Origin: Enoplolaimus lenunculus
Lineage: Eukaryota > Nematoda > Enoplea > Enoplida > Thoracostomopsidae
Direction: 5' to 3'
Assembly (NCBI GenBank): GCA_030248215.1
Contig: JASANG010001682.1
Span: 1 to 64,000, forward strand
Length of the DNA stretch: 64,000 bases
Numbering within the stretch: position 1 is the first letter of the stretch; every line of letters begins with the position of its first letter. A model generated the notes under the pieces. That model was given only the letters and a program-made list of their open reading frames with translations, was not told the origin of the DNA and made no database searches. Position numbers and translations under genes: made by a program. Shown here piece by piece: positions 35,401 through 49,500 of this stretch.

Positions 35401-37490
35401 AAATATACGTTGGTGCTTATATAAGGTTGAAATGTTTAACTAGACTAAAATATGCCCCAGCTTTCCACAATGCAGTTTCATTATGACTGGTTTAGTTAGC
35501 AACGTTCTGAAATAATGAAGAGCATTGAGATGCATTAGAATTTTGAAAATTCTTTTAGCAAAACGTTATTGCAGCGAGGTTTCGTATCGTTGCGAGAAAA
35601 AATAAATGTTCAGCGTCTTAATCTTAGCGGCAAAAACGGGAAAATTTGCATAAATAGAAATTGTGTATGGTGATCAGAGGTCACCGTCTTGCAGCCATCT
35701 TATCGCTGGAATTTTGATTTACCTCGGTATCAATTGCTCCAAAATTTTTGCAACTTTCAATATTTAGTTTGTGTTTATTGCCGCCTTAAAACTACTGAAA
35801 CATCTGTGCCGCGTACATATTAATTACTTACGTTTGCGAATATCGCCTCGTGTGCAAAGTTGAAGTTGCTAGTTGGCTTATATGCAGCACTTTCATGCTC
35901 ATGCAGCCAGTCAGTAGTTCCATTCAAAATACGATTGCCCAACGACACCTTACCACTCACGGTGTTGAGAGTACAACAAACTGCAGTTTTCGCTGTTCGT
36001 TTGTGCACATATATGATGGGCTTCGCTCCATGAGACCACATCGAAGGTCATTTTTTGACCAGGGCAGGCAAATTTTTATTTTACAACGTTGCAAACAAGA
36101 ATACAACAAGCAAATCAGGCTGTCCTGAAGACATTTAAACAAAAATGTTTGCAATTTTGAATTTCACAGCATCAAGTCAGTGCATTAATCTGTAAATCGC
36201 TTAACATGCAGTTCAGCGTAACATGCGTAAGAATTCAAACTGTTGAAACCAATTTAAACAGTTCACAAAAATACTCACAAAAGTGCGTAATTAAACATTT
36301 TAGTACGTACGTTATAATAGTAAGTCTTGCTAAAGAATATTCCATTCGTTACAAGAATATCTAAATAATAAGACAGTCAAAAACTTATAAACTGTGGTGG
36401 CATTTACGGTTTTGAAGTACTGCAGCTGAGTTGTTCTTTTTCTACTTTAGGTTTAAATGTTTTGCTTATGCGTTGCGTTGCGATGACAAATCTTTCTGCG
36501 TTGTAAATTGCATGCTTTCTGGGCATAAAATTTCAGGCATGCCAACTTGTTAAAAATTAGTTTAATGCAAAAATTTTGTTTTAAACCAGTCGAAGATACT
36601 GGAGTAGTTTAAAATTGTTTACTATTGCATAAGTTTCACCAGTAAAGGACTTGGTTCTTTTTAGAACGGAAAGTTTTGTTTGTTTGATTGATTGATGATG
36701 ATGATGATGCTTGTTTAAGCTTCACATGTTTCACGAAGACGACGGCGTTGAGGTTGCCGATGTTGATTTAGAATTGTTTAATTACGCTCAGCGAGATACG
36801 TTGGGTATGTCAGGTCACGGAGGTAAACAGTGTGTTCAAATTGATTTTTTTTGAAATTTTAAATTAATACGTTAGTATTCTGATTCTGAATGTATATTAG
36901 TTGTACGGCCAGGTAAGATTTTCTTCTTTATGACTAATTAGTGCTTAATGAAATGTATGATTTTTAATCGATTAAATGAAATATAATTTATGTTAGATAT
37001 TTTTAGCACATTGTACTCCATCATTAGTTTCTTATTTATAAGCAAACAGCACTGGCATTTTGCTAACTCAATTCCTAATTTAATAGTAAAAATTCAAAGT
37101 TTTTCGCAATTTTTTCCATATTTTAGAAAAGTTTCGCATAAATTTGTTATTTCGAAGTTTAGAGGTTGGGCAATTCTATTTTTGTGTAGTTCAGCATAGG
37201 CGGCGCATATTCAATTTTATCTTTCAGTTTTTTATATTTATAACTTCAAACCATGAGGGGTTTTTTCAGGGTCACCATTTGGGGAGGGGCGCAGATCACT
37301 TGCCGAATTATCGAAAATGTCCGGTGGTGATTCAGCTGCATCAATTATTGTGTTATCGCCTTCAGTGTCGTCTTATGGATCTCAAGCATCAACTTATTCG
37401 TCTCCGTCATCTGCACATATCAATACGATTACAACAACCGCGGCACCGATACTGTCAGACAACGAAACAAATCAACATTTTAATAACAAA

Positions 37491-37537
<47 letters not shown>

Positions 37538-40500
37538 AAACATCCATTCTGACGTTCAAGATATTGATCCATTGGTTAACAGACCAGCTAAGTACGCGGA
37601 TGAGGAAGTCTTCAATAATCCAAACCTGACAGCGGAAAAATATGAAAACGTTGACAAGTCTGATAATCGCGAGCCGGAGCAAAAGTCTGACCAGCTGGGC
37701 ATCGCTACAGTTCCAGGTACGACGGAGCCTGGATTTCTTGTACTCGATTTGGACTCAAAGGAATATGTCGAACCACCAGATGTTACGCCGGTGACTCTGA
37801 ACGATCGGTGCTATATGGAAACACAAACAAACCACTCTCAAACTAGTAGTGTCATTGATGAGAAAAATTTGTCTCAGTACAAAATTCGCGACTATACAGA
37901 AGAAGATAATACGTCGCCTTGTTTGTTGGGTAAGCGAAGTTATAGATTCCGTCTAACTGATTTCCGTGTGTGTGAGTTAATCTGTTGGATCAGGTTGAAC
38001 TTCTTTGGAGATAAAATCTTGTTTATTTTCAGACGCTGTTCAAAAAACTATTGACGTTAGCTATTCGGGAGACGAGCGTGGGTGAGTTAATATAAAGCAA
38101 ATTATTTTATTATTGGCTTTTAACCGAGGGTTACTTAGTCTAACACAGTTTGTTTCAAGGGAAACTCCCGCTTTGGCTGTGGAGCTTCAGAACTCGCGTT
38201 CGATTCCTTGATCGGCAGTATTTTTTCTCGCCAATACCGGCGTCCCGGTGCTAAAATTTCGAGTTGCAGCTTAATTTTGTCAATCGCCAAATTGTCGACA
38301 AAATTTTGTATCAAGCGTCAATTTATTGAAAACTTCTTCAAAACCTGGTTAAGCGTAGCAATACAGGAAACACAGCTTTTTCAATTTGCCTATGCATCGT
38401 CTTAAAATAATTTGAATTTACACCTATTGATAGGTTTTTAAAAACGTAGAAGTTCTCTTTGGTGCCTAAATTTTTGAAATGACGCCTGCAAATTTACGGT
38501 TCGTTAATTGGTCCCTATGTATAAAATAAAAACAAAATCTATGTATAAAATAAAAACAAAATCCTGGTAGTTCGTAATGTAATTTAACGCATTAAACATG
38601 GATTCTTGCATGGGAATTTGGTTGTTGATCGCGTAGAACTTTTTGTAATATTTAGAACGAATGATGATTCGTTAAATGCCGATACGTCTGTTTGGGAAAA
38701 TAGCAGCGATCACACTAATCGAGATCGAAGTCGAGCAAGCGCTATTAGTAGTCAATTCCTGTCTGGAGATAATACCAGTGGAGGTTGGTTAAACATTTGT
38801 TACGTACATTGTTTTGCTAATATTGAACATAAAGCCCTTCTTGGTTTAAATAAACAATTGCATTAATGGTCACTGTGGTATGAACACTAGAGTTGCAACA
38901 TTTCAAAATAAATATCCGAACCCGCACCCGAATTTTTTAGCTATGGAAAACAGAATGTCCTTAAAAGTAACACGGGCCTAGCAAATATTGCAACTAAATT
39001 CATCGCTACATAATTATAGTAAGAATAATTGAGCGAAACTCGGAGTTTCGCGAACCGTTTTATGTTTTGTATTCTGGGGTTGAAAGGTGGATGTCCGTCT
39101 GCCCGTCCGAAAAGAATTCTCAGGAACGGCTGAACCGATTTTGATAAACTTTCATTTGTTTGAAAACTAATTATCCTGGAGTGTTAACTTCGCATTTGGG
39201 GTTTTAAAATTTTAAGCCGTTTATTAGCTACACGCTAGTTTGCATAATTAACTAACCCTAAATTAGGACTTTCTACATTATTTCACTAATTATTACAGTT
39301 AAAAGCAATCTAATTTCAGCATTAAAGGGTTTTGGTTGCAAGAAACGTGCATAGACTGTTTATAAACCTCCAAAACAGATAATTGAGTAGTTAGCTAATA
39401 GATAATTTGCATATAAGCATAATTGGTAAACCTAAATTAGGCGCTTGTAGAATATTTTACTAATTATAACGGTAACAAGCAATCTAATTTCAGCAATAAA
39501 GGGCTTAGGTGCGAGGAATCGTAAATAAATTGTGTACAAACCTCCAAAACCGATAATTGAATAGTTATCTAACAGCTAATTTGCATATTAGCTTAATTGA
39601 CAAGACAAAATTAGAACTGTTTAAATTATTTCAATAATTATTAGGGTTTACTGAAGGTTTTTCTGTGCGAGGAATTTGAATAAATAGTTTGCAAACATCC
39701 AAAACCGATAATTGAATAGTTAGCTAATAGCTAATTTGCATATTAGCTTAATTGACAAGACAAAATTAGGGCTGTTTAAATTCTTTCAATAATTATTAGG
39801 GTTTATTGAAGGTTTTTGGGTGCGAGGAATCTGAATAAATTGTTTACAAACCTCCAAAACCAATAAATGAATAGATTGATGTAACTTTTCGTTTCAGTTT
39901 GCATTTACGTGTGACATACGATATTTGTCTTAAGACATGTCTCGAGTGTTTTGTCTCAAATGTATGTCACACAGTTAGCAGGGTTCATCCATCTAATAAA
40001 TCCTTTAGCGTTATTCAATTCTGTTACTTTACAGTTACGATTCAGAGTGTAGGCGCGAGATGCTATTTTCCGTGGTTTACTTTTAAGTGACAATATATTG
40101 AGTTATTGTCCTGGTTTTTTCATTGAAAATCTTGTTTAATGCTTCAGACATACCGATTTCAATAAGAGAAGACAGTACCGCGGAAACCGTAGCCAAGTTT
40201 TCAAGATCTCAAGAACGACATAGTGTGCGGAACACCTTTGCCGTGAAAAACTCTGCCCGTGCAGAGCCGTGAGTTTTTGCTAACTTATACGACCTGTTTT
40301 TTGTGTCCTTGTTTGTTTTATTAAATTTGATTTCTAATTGATAGCGTATTTAGAATTAAATTGAGTGTAGAATCATTACTGAATTTGTATTTTTACATTT
40401 TGCTTGTAATTTTTGATTAAATTTTTAGCGTTACCATGGACACGCCGTTTCGATGCCGCTGGAGTTCGCGTCAGTTACGAGCTCGGCTCGACCGACTGCT

Positions 40501-43500
40501 ACTTCAGTATTTATCTTCTGATGCGGCTACACAGCGTCGAATTGTTAATGCTGCAAGCGGACAGTTGTATACTCACGATATGAATTTAAATGAGAAAAAT
40601 TTGATTTACCCTACTACATTTTGTCGCGATAATCCTGATTATCATTCGACAGATTGTGATATGTGCCGTCGTGAACGCGCGGCGGTGTTGCGTAGCGCTG
40701 TCAAAACTGTGATGAGCGGTAAACCTCGCTGTTGCTCAATGCTTGAATTCGAACCCAGTAGCGGTGACCGTGGGAACTTTTGGTATGAAAGTGAATCAGC
40801 AGGGAAGTCTAGCGAAAGGAGATGTTTAAAACAACAACCGTGGATGAAAATAGACTGGCATCCGCTCGCTGTAAGCGTTTGTGAATGTTATGTATGCTGG
40901 TTTTTTAAGAAATTAAATGGAGTTACTTTTTGTGCGATAAATTGCTAGCTGTCGTAGTGGAGCTATGTTTTGAGCTAAGCTTATACCAACCCGAGCATCA
41001 ATGGCGGTTTTGCGTTTCCAGCCAAAGGACTATCATCCAATTAATTTTTTTGTTAAATCAGTGTAGGGTTGATTTCAGTTGATTTAAGGTTGGTTCAAAG
41101 TTTAAACATTACTTATTTTTGTTCTTTTCTCAGCCTATGCCTTACGTTGACTACACCGCTCTGTTTGGTACTGCTCGGTCAAATTCGTATGATGATTTTA
41201 ACGAAAAGCGTGAATTTTTTGGTTTACCTCAAGCAGACCTCGAAGACGATGATGATGAATTTCAACGGCCGTTTCAAGATGACGATTTTCCGGCGACTGC
41301 CGCAGAAACGATTTCTTTCCACGATGGGCACGACACTTCGTATTACAATTTGGACTCAACTATCGACCGCCAAGATGTTTTAAAAGAGCCAGATATCAGG
41401 GTTTCTGAACGACAGCAAACACAGAACGAACAAGACTTCGATGATATTGGACGCAGACATGTGCTGCGTGATTCGTTAGAGTTAACCGATTTTTCATTTG
41501 ATAGTCCTGAGCATCGTTATGGGACGTTTAATGATGCTGAAAGACCTCTAGACCAACAGCGTTCTATAACAGCGTCAGTCGATGAAAATTTTAAGTAAGT
41601 GAATGCGGCCATGAGTGGTCACCGAGACACAAACGTGTAAATGAAAAATATTTGGGACGCCTGCGGCGCCGTAATGTTCGAGAAGCACTAAACGGATAGT
41701 TTTGAAAATGGTGGTGTATTAACCCAGTATATTGTTATAGGGAAGTGAACGGTTTTATTAATTGTACAAATTATGGGCAGTGTTTTGTTGCCGCCCTCAG
41801 GCGTTCCTTGTAGCTAGCGGCACTTTGCAAAGAATTATTACATTTAATGTATAATGTTATGTTAGAACGATTTTTATTTTTTATATTGAGTGCAACTAAT
41901 TTAATGTCCAGAAACCAGAGGCTTGACACGCCCAAAAATTATATCCACCCTGAAAATGATGAGTGTTGTTTTCATTTAAAACGTAGCAATCTTTATTAGA
42001 AATATTCTGAGGATGACAGGTCACTAAGAATGTCAGAATTCCAGTACTGCAACACAACATGCCTCAGGGTACGAGTATATAATTAGTTAGGGTGCAATTG
42101 GAATTCCGATTCTGATTACAATTCGAAATTTTTCAAAAATCTATTTTCAACAGTATAGAAATCTATAATTTGTTCTTGTTTGTATATTGCTGTGTAAAAG
42201 CGAAGCACTGAGTTGACTGAGGCCAGGGTTTGAAATTAATTGACAGTTGTGGCTGTTCAAGTTTGGTTCATATGAAACAAAAATATTTATTTCAACATCG
42301 AATTCAGTATACATACTCAACGTACTCAAGTGTGTAAGCAACAGCTTTAAGTGAAATCAGAATCTAAGCACGAACAACATCACTGAATACATTTTACTTT
42401 TGAAGGTGTGTTTTTTTGGCCTTGTCAACAACGCCGTACACGTATGTATACGCTATGCAGCATCTTTGGCTGAACATGAACATTTTCTGTAACTCGGTTG
42501 ATAATACTGTTGGTTTTCTTGTTTCTACGCACTGAAATGTACGGGTTTTCCCATTTAAGAACTTTGCTTTTTGTGTAAAAGCACTAACTACAGAGTTTGT
42601 ATCATTATAAATATGTACTTTGTGGTTTCAGGACAAAAACTGTATCAGTTTCTACGTCGGGTCGTTCTTCTAAAAAGAGCTTGACAGCTGATTTAGATAG
42701 CAAGTCACAGCCTAGTTTGTCCAGCGGCGAAAGTAAGAGATCACTGAAAGAAGCTGTAGAACGTCAGTCGAATGCAAGTTTTGATAAAGCAAGCATACGT
42801 TCATCGCAAAGGAGCACACATAACCGCGGTAGTAAAAATAAGGCACCGGAGCCAGGAGTGCGGACGTCTTTACACCGAGTGTCGGTGGGTAACGTCGAAC
42901 AGGATACGATGAATGAGGTAGGTTTACTGGTAGCTGATGTGGCTCTTGTGCAGTCCCACCACCGTTACGCTTAGACTTAGGTTTTTGAAAAAGACAGAAT
43001 GTACCTGTGCCTTAGCCTTTATCTAAGACCTTGCGTAAGCCTAGCTGGATCTTAATCCTAAGCCGTAACATCAATTGTGGGGGGAAGTGCACAAGAACCG
43101 GAGATGTTTTGGGTTTGTAAAAGGCTTGCGATCAAACAACTATACTTGACCGCTCGACAAAATATTATAGACAAACAATATTATATTGTACGTAGCAGTT
43201 GAGAAATGACATTTTAATTTGTGTACAACGCATGAAATAGTTGCAGTTTTCACGATTTAAAACGGTTGCCAGGGATGAGAAAATGACATTGGGGAGGGAT
43301 CGCAAGTAAAGGAGATTGCGCCGTGTGGGGAATCAAACACTCTGTGGAGAATCTTAAGCAAATGTACCACACCATGTTATTTTGTTTGCGATTAGCACTG
43401 TAGTATTGTAAACAGAAATATCGAAACCTAATTGAGAGTGAAGCATATTTCGACGAGCGGTGTACCAACACGGTAGGGCCGCGCTTCACTGTATATATGT

Positions 43501-46500
43501 ATTATCATACCATGTTATGGGTTTTCGTTTTGTATATACACTGTTATAGTATCAAAAATTAATATTCTAAGATCTATATATATACGATAATCATTTTTTA
43601 CTGCTTTAAGAAACAAAGGAACGATAGCGAGCCGGATTCGACAGATAAAAAAATCAGTTCCAACCTGAACGCACAACACACCGAGGATGTGGATATTGTT
43701 CAGAAACATCCTGAACGAAACGAAATCAATAATGGTAGGCCAGAGTTTGCTGAGAAGTCGGCCAACGCTAAGCTCGATTTTAAAGATTATGATGATGATG
43801 ATGATGCTGATGACGACGACGATGAAGACGAAGTAGCACCGTTGCCTTCTGCGCTACAACATGAAGAATTGATTGCGGCAGCAGACGCGTATGCGAATGC
43901 ACTTGGTGGCTGCGATAACTCGAACAATTCGAGCGATGGAGAAATTAAAGGTTGGTATGATTTGCTTCTGGTTTATGTTGTTATCCCATATCTTGCCTGT
44001 GTGCAGCAGAAGAGTTTCATTTGAATTTTGGCGTCGATCGGAACTCATCCTAAAAATTGGATCCCTGTTTCGGTTTTGCGGAACGCACCAACCGGATATT
44101 TTGTGTTTGGTTGCAAATTACGCGGATTTCTTAGAATACTAAACATTTGGTTTATCTGTACGGTGATGTTTAAATACTAATATCGACGTTTGAAGGAAAA
44201 ACTATCAACTTCATAATAACTATGTACTTCGAAATACATATAGCAATTTTGTTCAACCTTTTGCGGCGCTCGACTAGGTTGTTGATTTTTCTATTTGGTT
44301 ATAAATCATTCATTATTACGTTCAGTTGGAAGTCGACAGCGTAGAAAACAAAGATGATCCACTAACCGTTTGAAAAAATGTATACGTAGGGTCCAGGGTG
44401 CAACCGGAATTACAATTTACCGGAACCGGAACCGGAATTTGAAAATTTTACCGGAACCGGAACCGGAAAGTGAAAAATGCATTTCACCAAAAATTTCATT
44501 TTAATCTTATTTTTTGCTCTATTATTTGTGAAATAACCTTAGTCGAACATACGTATTCACTTTATTTGTTGTATTTTAGATTTTCATCATCGACTGAAGT
44601 GAAATCCACCATCAATGACTTATATTCGGAGTACAAGTGGCTTTCAAAAGAGATTCTTAAAAATTAGCAAAGTTAAGAAACGGCCAAATTATAATACCGG
44701 AATTTTTAAATCCGGTAAAAATTTACCGGAACCGGAACCGGAAGGTGAAAAAATGCCGAAACCGGAACCGGAATTCCGGTTGCACCCTGGTAGGGTCTTA
44801 CAGCAAAATCAAAATCATAGTGTGAAGAATTATTAAATTGTAGTTTCTCCGTATAAAATATCAATTTTTCACTGAAAATAAATGTTTTGTTAGTACCAAA
44901 GTTTTAGGGTTGTGCTGTACAACGCCGTGCGTCACCCGTACGGCGCCGACCGTCCGTCACCATACGTTATCGTCGGTGACGGACGGCGCCGTATGGGTTA
45001 CGGAGCGCCGCACGTCAAAAAAGTATAGCGCAACCCTTATTCCGAACCAATATTTTTCACTTCGGACGGAAGTTCGAAGTTTTGTTGTGTTCGCTGACGC
45101 TAATCTGCGTATATATAAATTGCTTGTGTACCTATCCGCATTTTGTTTATTTTGCAAAGTAGATTTCGTGTTGTTTAGTGTTTGAACATAGTGATGTGAA
45201 AACAGTCGATAGATAATATTCAAAGGGTTTTTGCTGCTGTTCTTATGTCTCATTCAACTGTATTGCTGACATCGACAACTATTCACTTTGTCTATTGGTA
45301 GCGCGTGTCGCCCATCTTTATTATAATATTTTATTTACATGTAGTGCTTGTGTGTTTTTTCACGGCGTTTCGTTTAGTCAGTCTTGAAGCGTCGTTCTAT
45401 AAAAGATGAATATTCTGACGCAACAGCTGTGTGTTTAACTATATTGTGTGTGCCTTGCTTTCATTATGGTGTCCAGGGTGCAACGGTATCTATTGTTTCC
45501 TTCCGGCATTTTTTCACCTTCCGATTCCGGCAAACGTTTACCGGAATTAAAAATTCCGGTATTAAAATTTGGTCGGTGGAAATTAAGATATTTTACTACA
45601 AAATGACGATAAAAATTAAATAATTTTATTTGTGTAGTATGTAAACCTTGATTGATAATCGCCGAAAATAAACCGTTGAAGGTAGATTTTGCTGCTGTGG
45701 ATTATAAAAATCTAAACCATTGTTATTTCACCAATAATATTGCAAAAAAGAAAATTAAAATGAATTTTTCGGTGGCATGTATTTTTCATTTTCCGGTTCC
45801 GTTTTCGGTAATTTTGTCAAATTCCGGTTCCGGTAAATTGTAATTCTGGTTGCACCCTGATGGAAGCTGAAACGTTTAAGCCGCCTGCTAAAAGGGTTTT
45901 ATGTTAGCTTTCGAATTTGGAATGTATGCAAGGTTTAATGTTATTTTGTTTGTCCGGTAAATTTGCAGTTGTATGTTAAGTAGAGATGCTAGGCAACCAA
46001 TTGGTGTTAATTTTATTTGCTTTAAAATCAAGTGGTCTGTGTCATTTTTATTTTTAATACGCAGATTATCAGAAAATGTGAAATTTACCTTCAGTCGTTG
46101 AGACAAATGCGGTAAGATTTCTTATTTTGTTTTATATAATATATGCGTCGGCACAACGCTGTCGAATTGAAGATTCGTTGCTCGTGATGCTTACACCAGG
46201 GTAAGACCGAATATCCGAATCCGGTTACTAGGCTTTGTAAATTTGATTTCTTATGACCTCCGATGATCTCACATAATTCAAGTTTTAAAGTAGGTATGTA
46301 TTAGATTTTTTGGTGTTCTAAGTACCCCGCGACGCCAAAACAAAATACAAAAGTTTGACAATCTATACCAGCCTTACGATTTCTCTATAAAATCATTTTG
46401 AAGTTGTCATTCTTGCTGCTAAGCACGCCGAAGTAATTTCATTGAAGCTTTAAATTCGTGAAATAAACTTCTTGCTACGTCCCTAGTCGTAACTACAACA

Positions 46501-49500
46501 GCATATCTGGTCCAAACTGCAAACATTGTGTGTACTAAATTTACTCACCGAAATTTTTTAAACTGTTCCCTGTGAAAAACAGGTGTTTGGGAAAACATGT
46601 GCAACAAACATGGTTTTTTAAACGCGATAGACGAACGCAGTGAGTTGTAGATCTAGGGGGTAATGGGGATCTATTCCGCATACCGATTCTGCAGAGCTGA
46701 AGATTTTGCGATGCAAATTCATTTGAAACCCAGAATGTTTTCTATTGATGAAAACGCGCTTTAACGCTGTAAAATTTAGAAACACATAAAGTACCCGACC
46801 CCCCTGGATCCGCCACTGGACAAGCGTATTCGAGCTAGACGCCTTTGGATATCGGATTAAATTAAAGTATATGCATATATAACTTAATTTGATCGAACAA
46901 AACATACGATTTTACAGCATAGTTTAATTCATAAATGCGGATTAGACCAGATGGTTCTTGTGTCATGGGACAAGGCAAATTGCTCCTGAGAGAATATATT
47001 ACAAGAACTGTACAGATTGAACTGCATCTCCATTCCTCATGTTTCGATTTAAGGGGTTTCAACGGAACCAGCTTATGTTCCTCAAGCGATTTTAATATAG
47101 ACAGGTGTATGAAGAGTAAAAATATTGCTTATAATGGTGTTACACTGTAACCTATTTGGTGTTTTGCTTGAAAGCCCCATACTTGTACTCGCAGCAGTCG
47201 GCCGCTGTTTGTCGTTCACCAATTACATATACAGTATAAATATATGTATGTAATTTCTGTACGCATTTTGTGTAAACATGAAGAGACGTTTATTTTAGAT
47301 ATTTTTACCATATTTGAGCTCACAATAATAGGTTATTTCTTCATACTGTGTATGCACTGCAGCGGTGTTGTTTTTTGTGCAGTGCGTGTATAGAGATTCA
47401 TCATCATGTATTATTGCAAGGATACTCGGCTCAAGTGTTGCACGACGCATTGTCGTCGCTTCGTGTGTGTACGTAGTATATACGTTTGTTTTTTATCAAA
47501 CGGTACATATTGATATGTTTAAAGGCTCGTGTACGATTTTAAAATGATTGCAGTATTGGTCTTTAAAATTTGTCTGCGTTTCATTTGAATGAAAATATGT
47601 TTTCGATTTTTAGCAGCGTTGGTGTGATGATTTATCGTTTGTGTACTTATCGATTTTAGTAGTTTTGTTTTTTGTGTCTGAAAGCCGTATAGTTTTGTTG
47701 CGGACGATGTTGATAATTGTTCATTTGTTTTTATGGTTCCGTTTAATTGTCAGACAATATGGCGTAGGCCCGTTCAATAATGTTTTTCTGTTTACTAAAC
47801 TATCCAAAAACAAACTCGTTGTTCCAGTTTTCAGTGTGGCTACAAAACTTCCGAAATTACAATATTCTATTGTCTGCAAAGATTTCGCTTGCTAAGTTGG
47901 TAAGCCAATCGAGTTAAATACTGTTTTAAATTTTTCCATTCCTTATGAATGCATTTTTCGCTGTGAACGTTGCGATTCGCAATCGGATTCGGCTAAATCG
48001 CAGTGGTTTGGAATCGGTGAAAGTCACCATGTAAGTGCCGTCCTGCAGCCAGAGTGGGGCAGAGGTGGTTTAGTTCCCCTTTAGCGAAATTTTGCCCCTC
48101 TCCGTCTAGAAAATTCATTGTCTCGCCTGTTAGCTTATTATTTGAATAGCATGTCCTGAAATTGTTTTGGCCTTCCCAGTAGGTTGGGCTGGTTACGGCT
48201 TGTGTAAACACTGGAGTGAGGTATCGTATCCAATGTCAAAATCACAGATAAAAATATATATTAATCGGATAAATATTAATTGGGAGATATGACTGTTAAA
48301 CTGGTTCCAATTCAGATTTTATTTAATGACTATCTTGTTGTTGGCTTGACGTAAAATTTACGTTCGTTCTGCTCATTAGGCACTGTCCGCCATCCATATG
48401 CTGGATATATCATAATTGCAGCTAATAAACTGAAATTTGTTCTGATTTGATGATTAACTTCTCAACTTGTCCAGAAATGTAACCGCAGCAACGTGTTAAA
48501 AACGCTCACTTGTAAAAGAGCAGTTTTATGATATTCAGCACCACAACCGTAAATATCCGGTAGATTTTTACCGAAACCTGTTACGGATATCACTTTTGTC
48601 GAATAGTCAACCGGAACAGAATATCCGGTCGCACCCTGCGCCCAGCCAGCACCAACTTTGACCAGTACACCGCAGATCTAAAGACCTAAAGACTTCCGAG
48701 CAGCTCATTGTTGCGTTTTAGATTAATATCCAATATTTAATACAAATATTTCTTCTACGTTTAAATACTTTCTAACAAAGCTACGCAACTATTTTATACC
48801 TATATGTACGTACAGTGCGGTGTTTTGTACGTATATCAAATGACGTGTTAGAAGTGCAAAAATATACATACAAATGTGCATTAGCGTTACCGTGTTTGCT
48901 ACAAACTTTTGTGTAATGTTACTGAATGTATTTATTTTCTTCTGATTGATTTCATATGGTAGGACATTTTAAAAAAATTTAAATCTTGATCCTGGCTTCA
49001 TCCATTCACAAAATTTTGTCTGGCGCTGGATGAGATAGGAGCACCAAGATAACCCGTTTTGGTTTTGATCATTTTGGGGGGTTAGGCCTGGGTGGCGCCC
49101 CTGGGATGCGCCAATGAGCCAGATCGTTCCTGTACTGTCATTTAAATGTTTTGGTCTGTCTTGTGTGTATTTATGTGAGTTAAGTTATGTTGATTTCCTG
49201 ATAACTTCATCTCTCGGAACAGGTAGTACGTACTTATCTTGGCGTGCACATCCAATCTTTGTATTATTTATGATGTCAGTCTCGCTGTTTGATATTTGGA
49301 AAATAAATTACGTCTGACTAGAACTTTTAACTCCAACCGAATGTTTTGGTTTTAAACGTTTGTGTTAAAAATAATTCATTTTCTATGCCCTGAAATTTTT
49401 GTACTTGTCCAAAAACAAAACCTTCTAATTTTTGGTTTGCTGCAGCCCATAGCACATTTGTTCGTAGTCGTTGTTTTTGTGGGAGTTGTACTTTTTAGTT

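Noticed and set aside
39220-39870. CRISPR-like array
   Set aside because: Units of 155-175 bases without short direct repeats and unique spacers; it is the core of a Helitron-like element.
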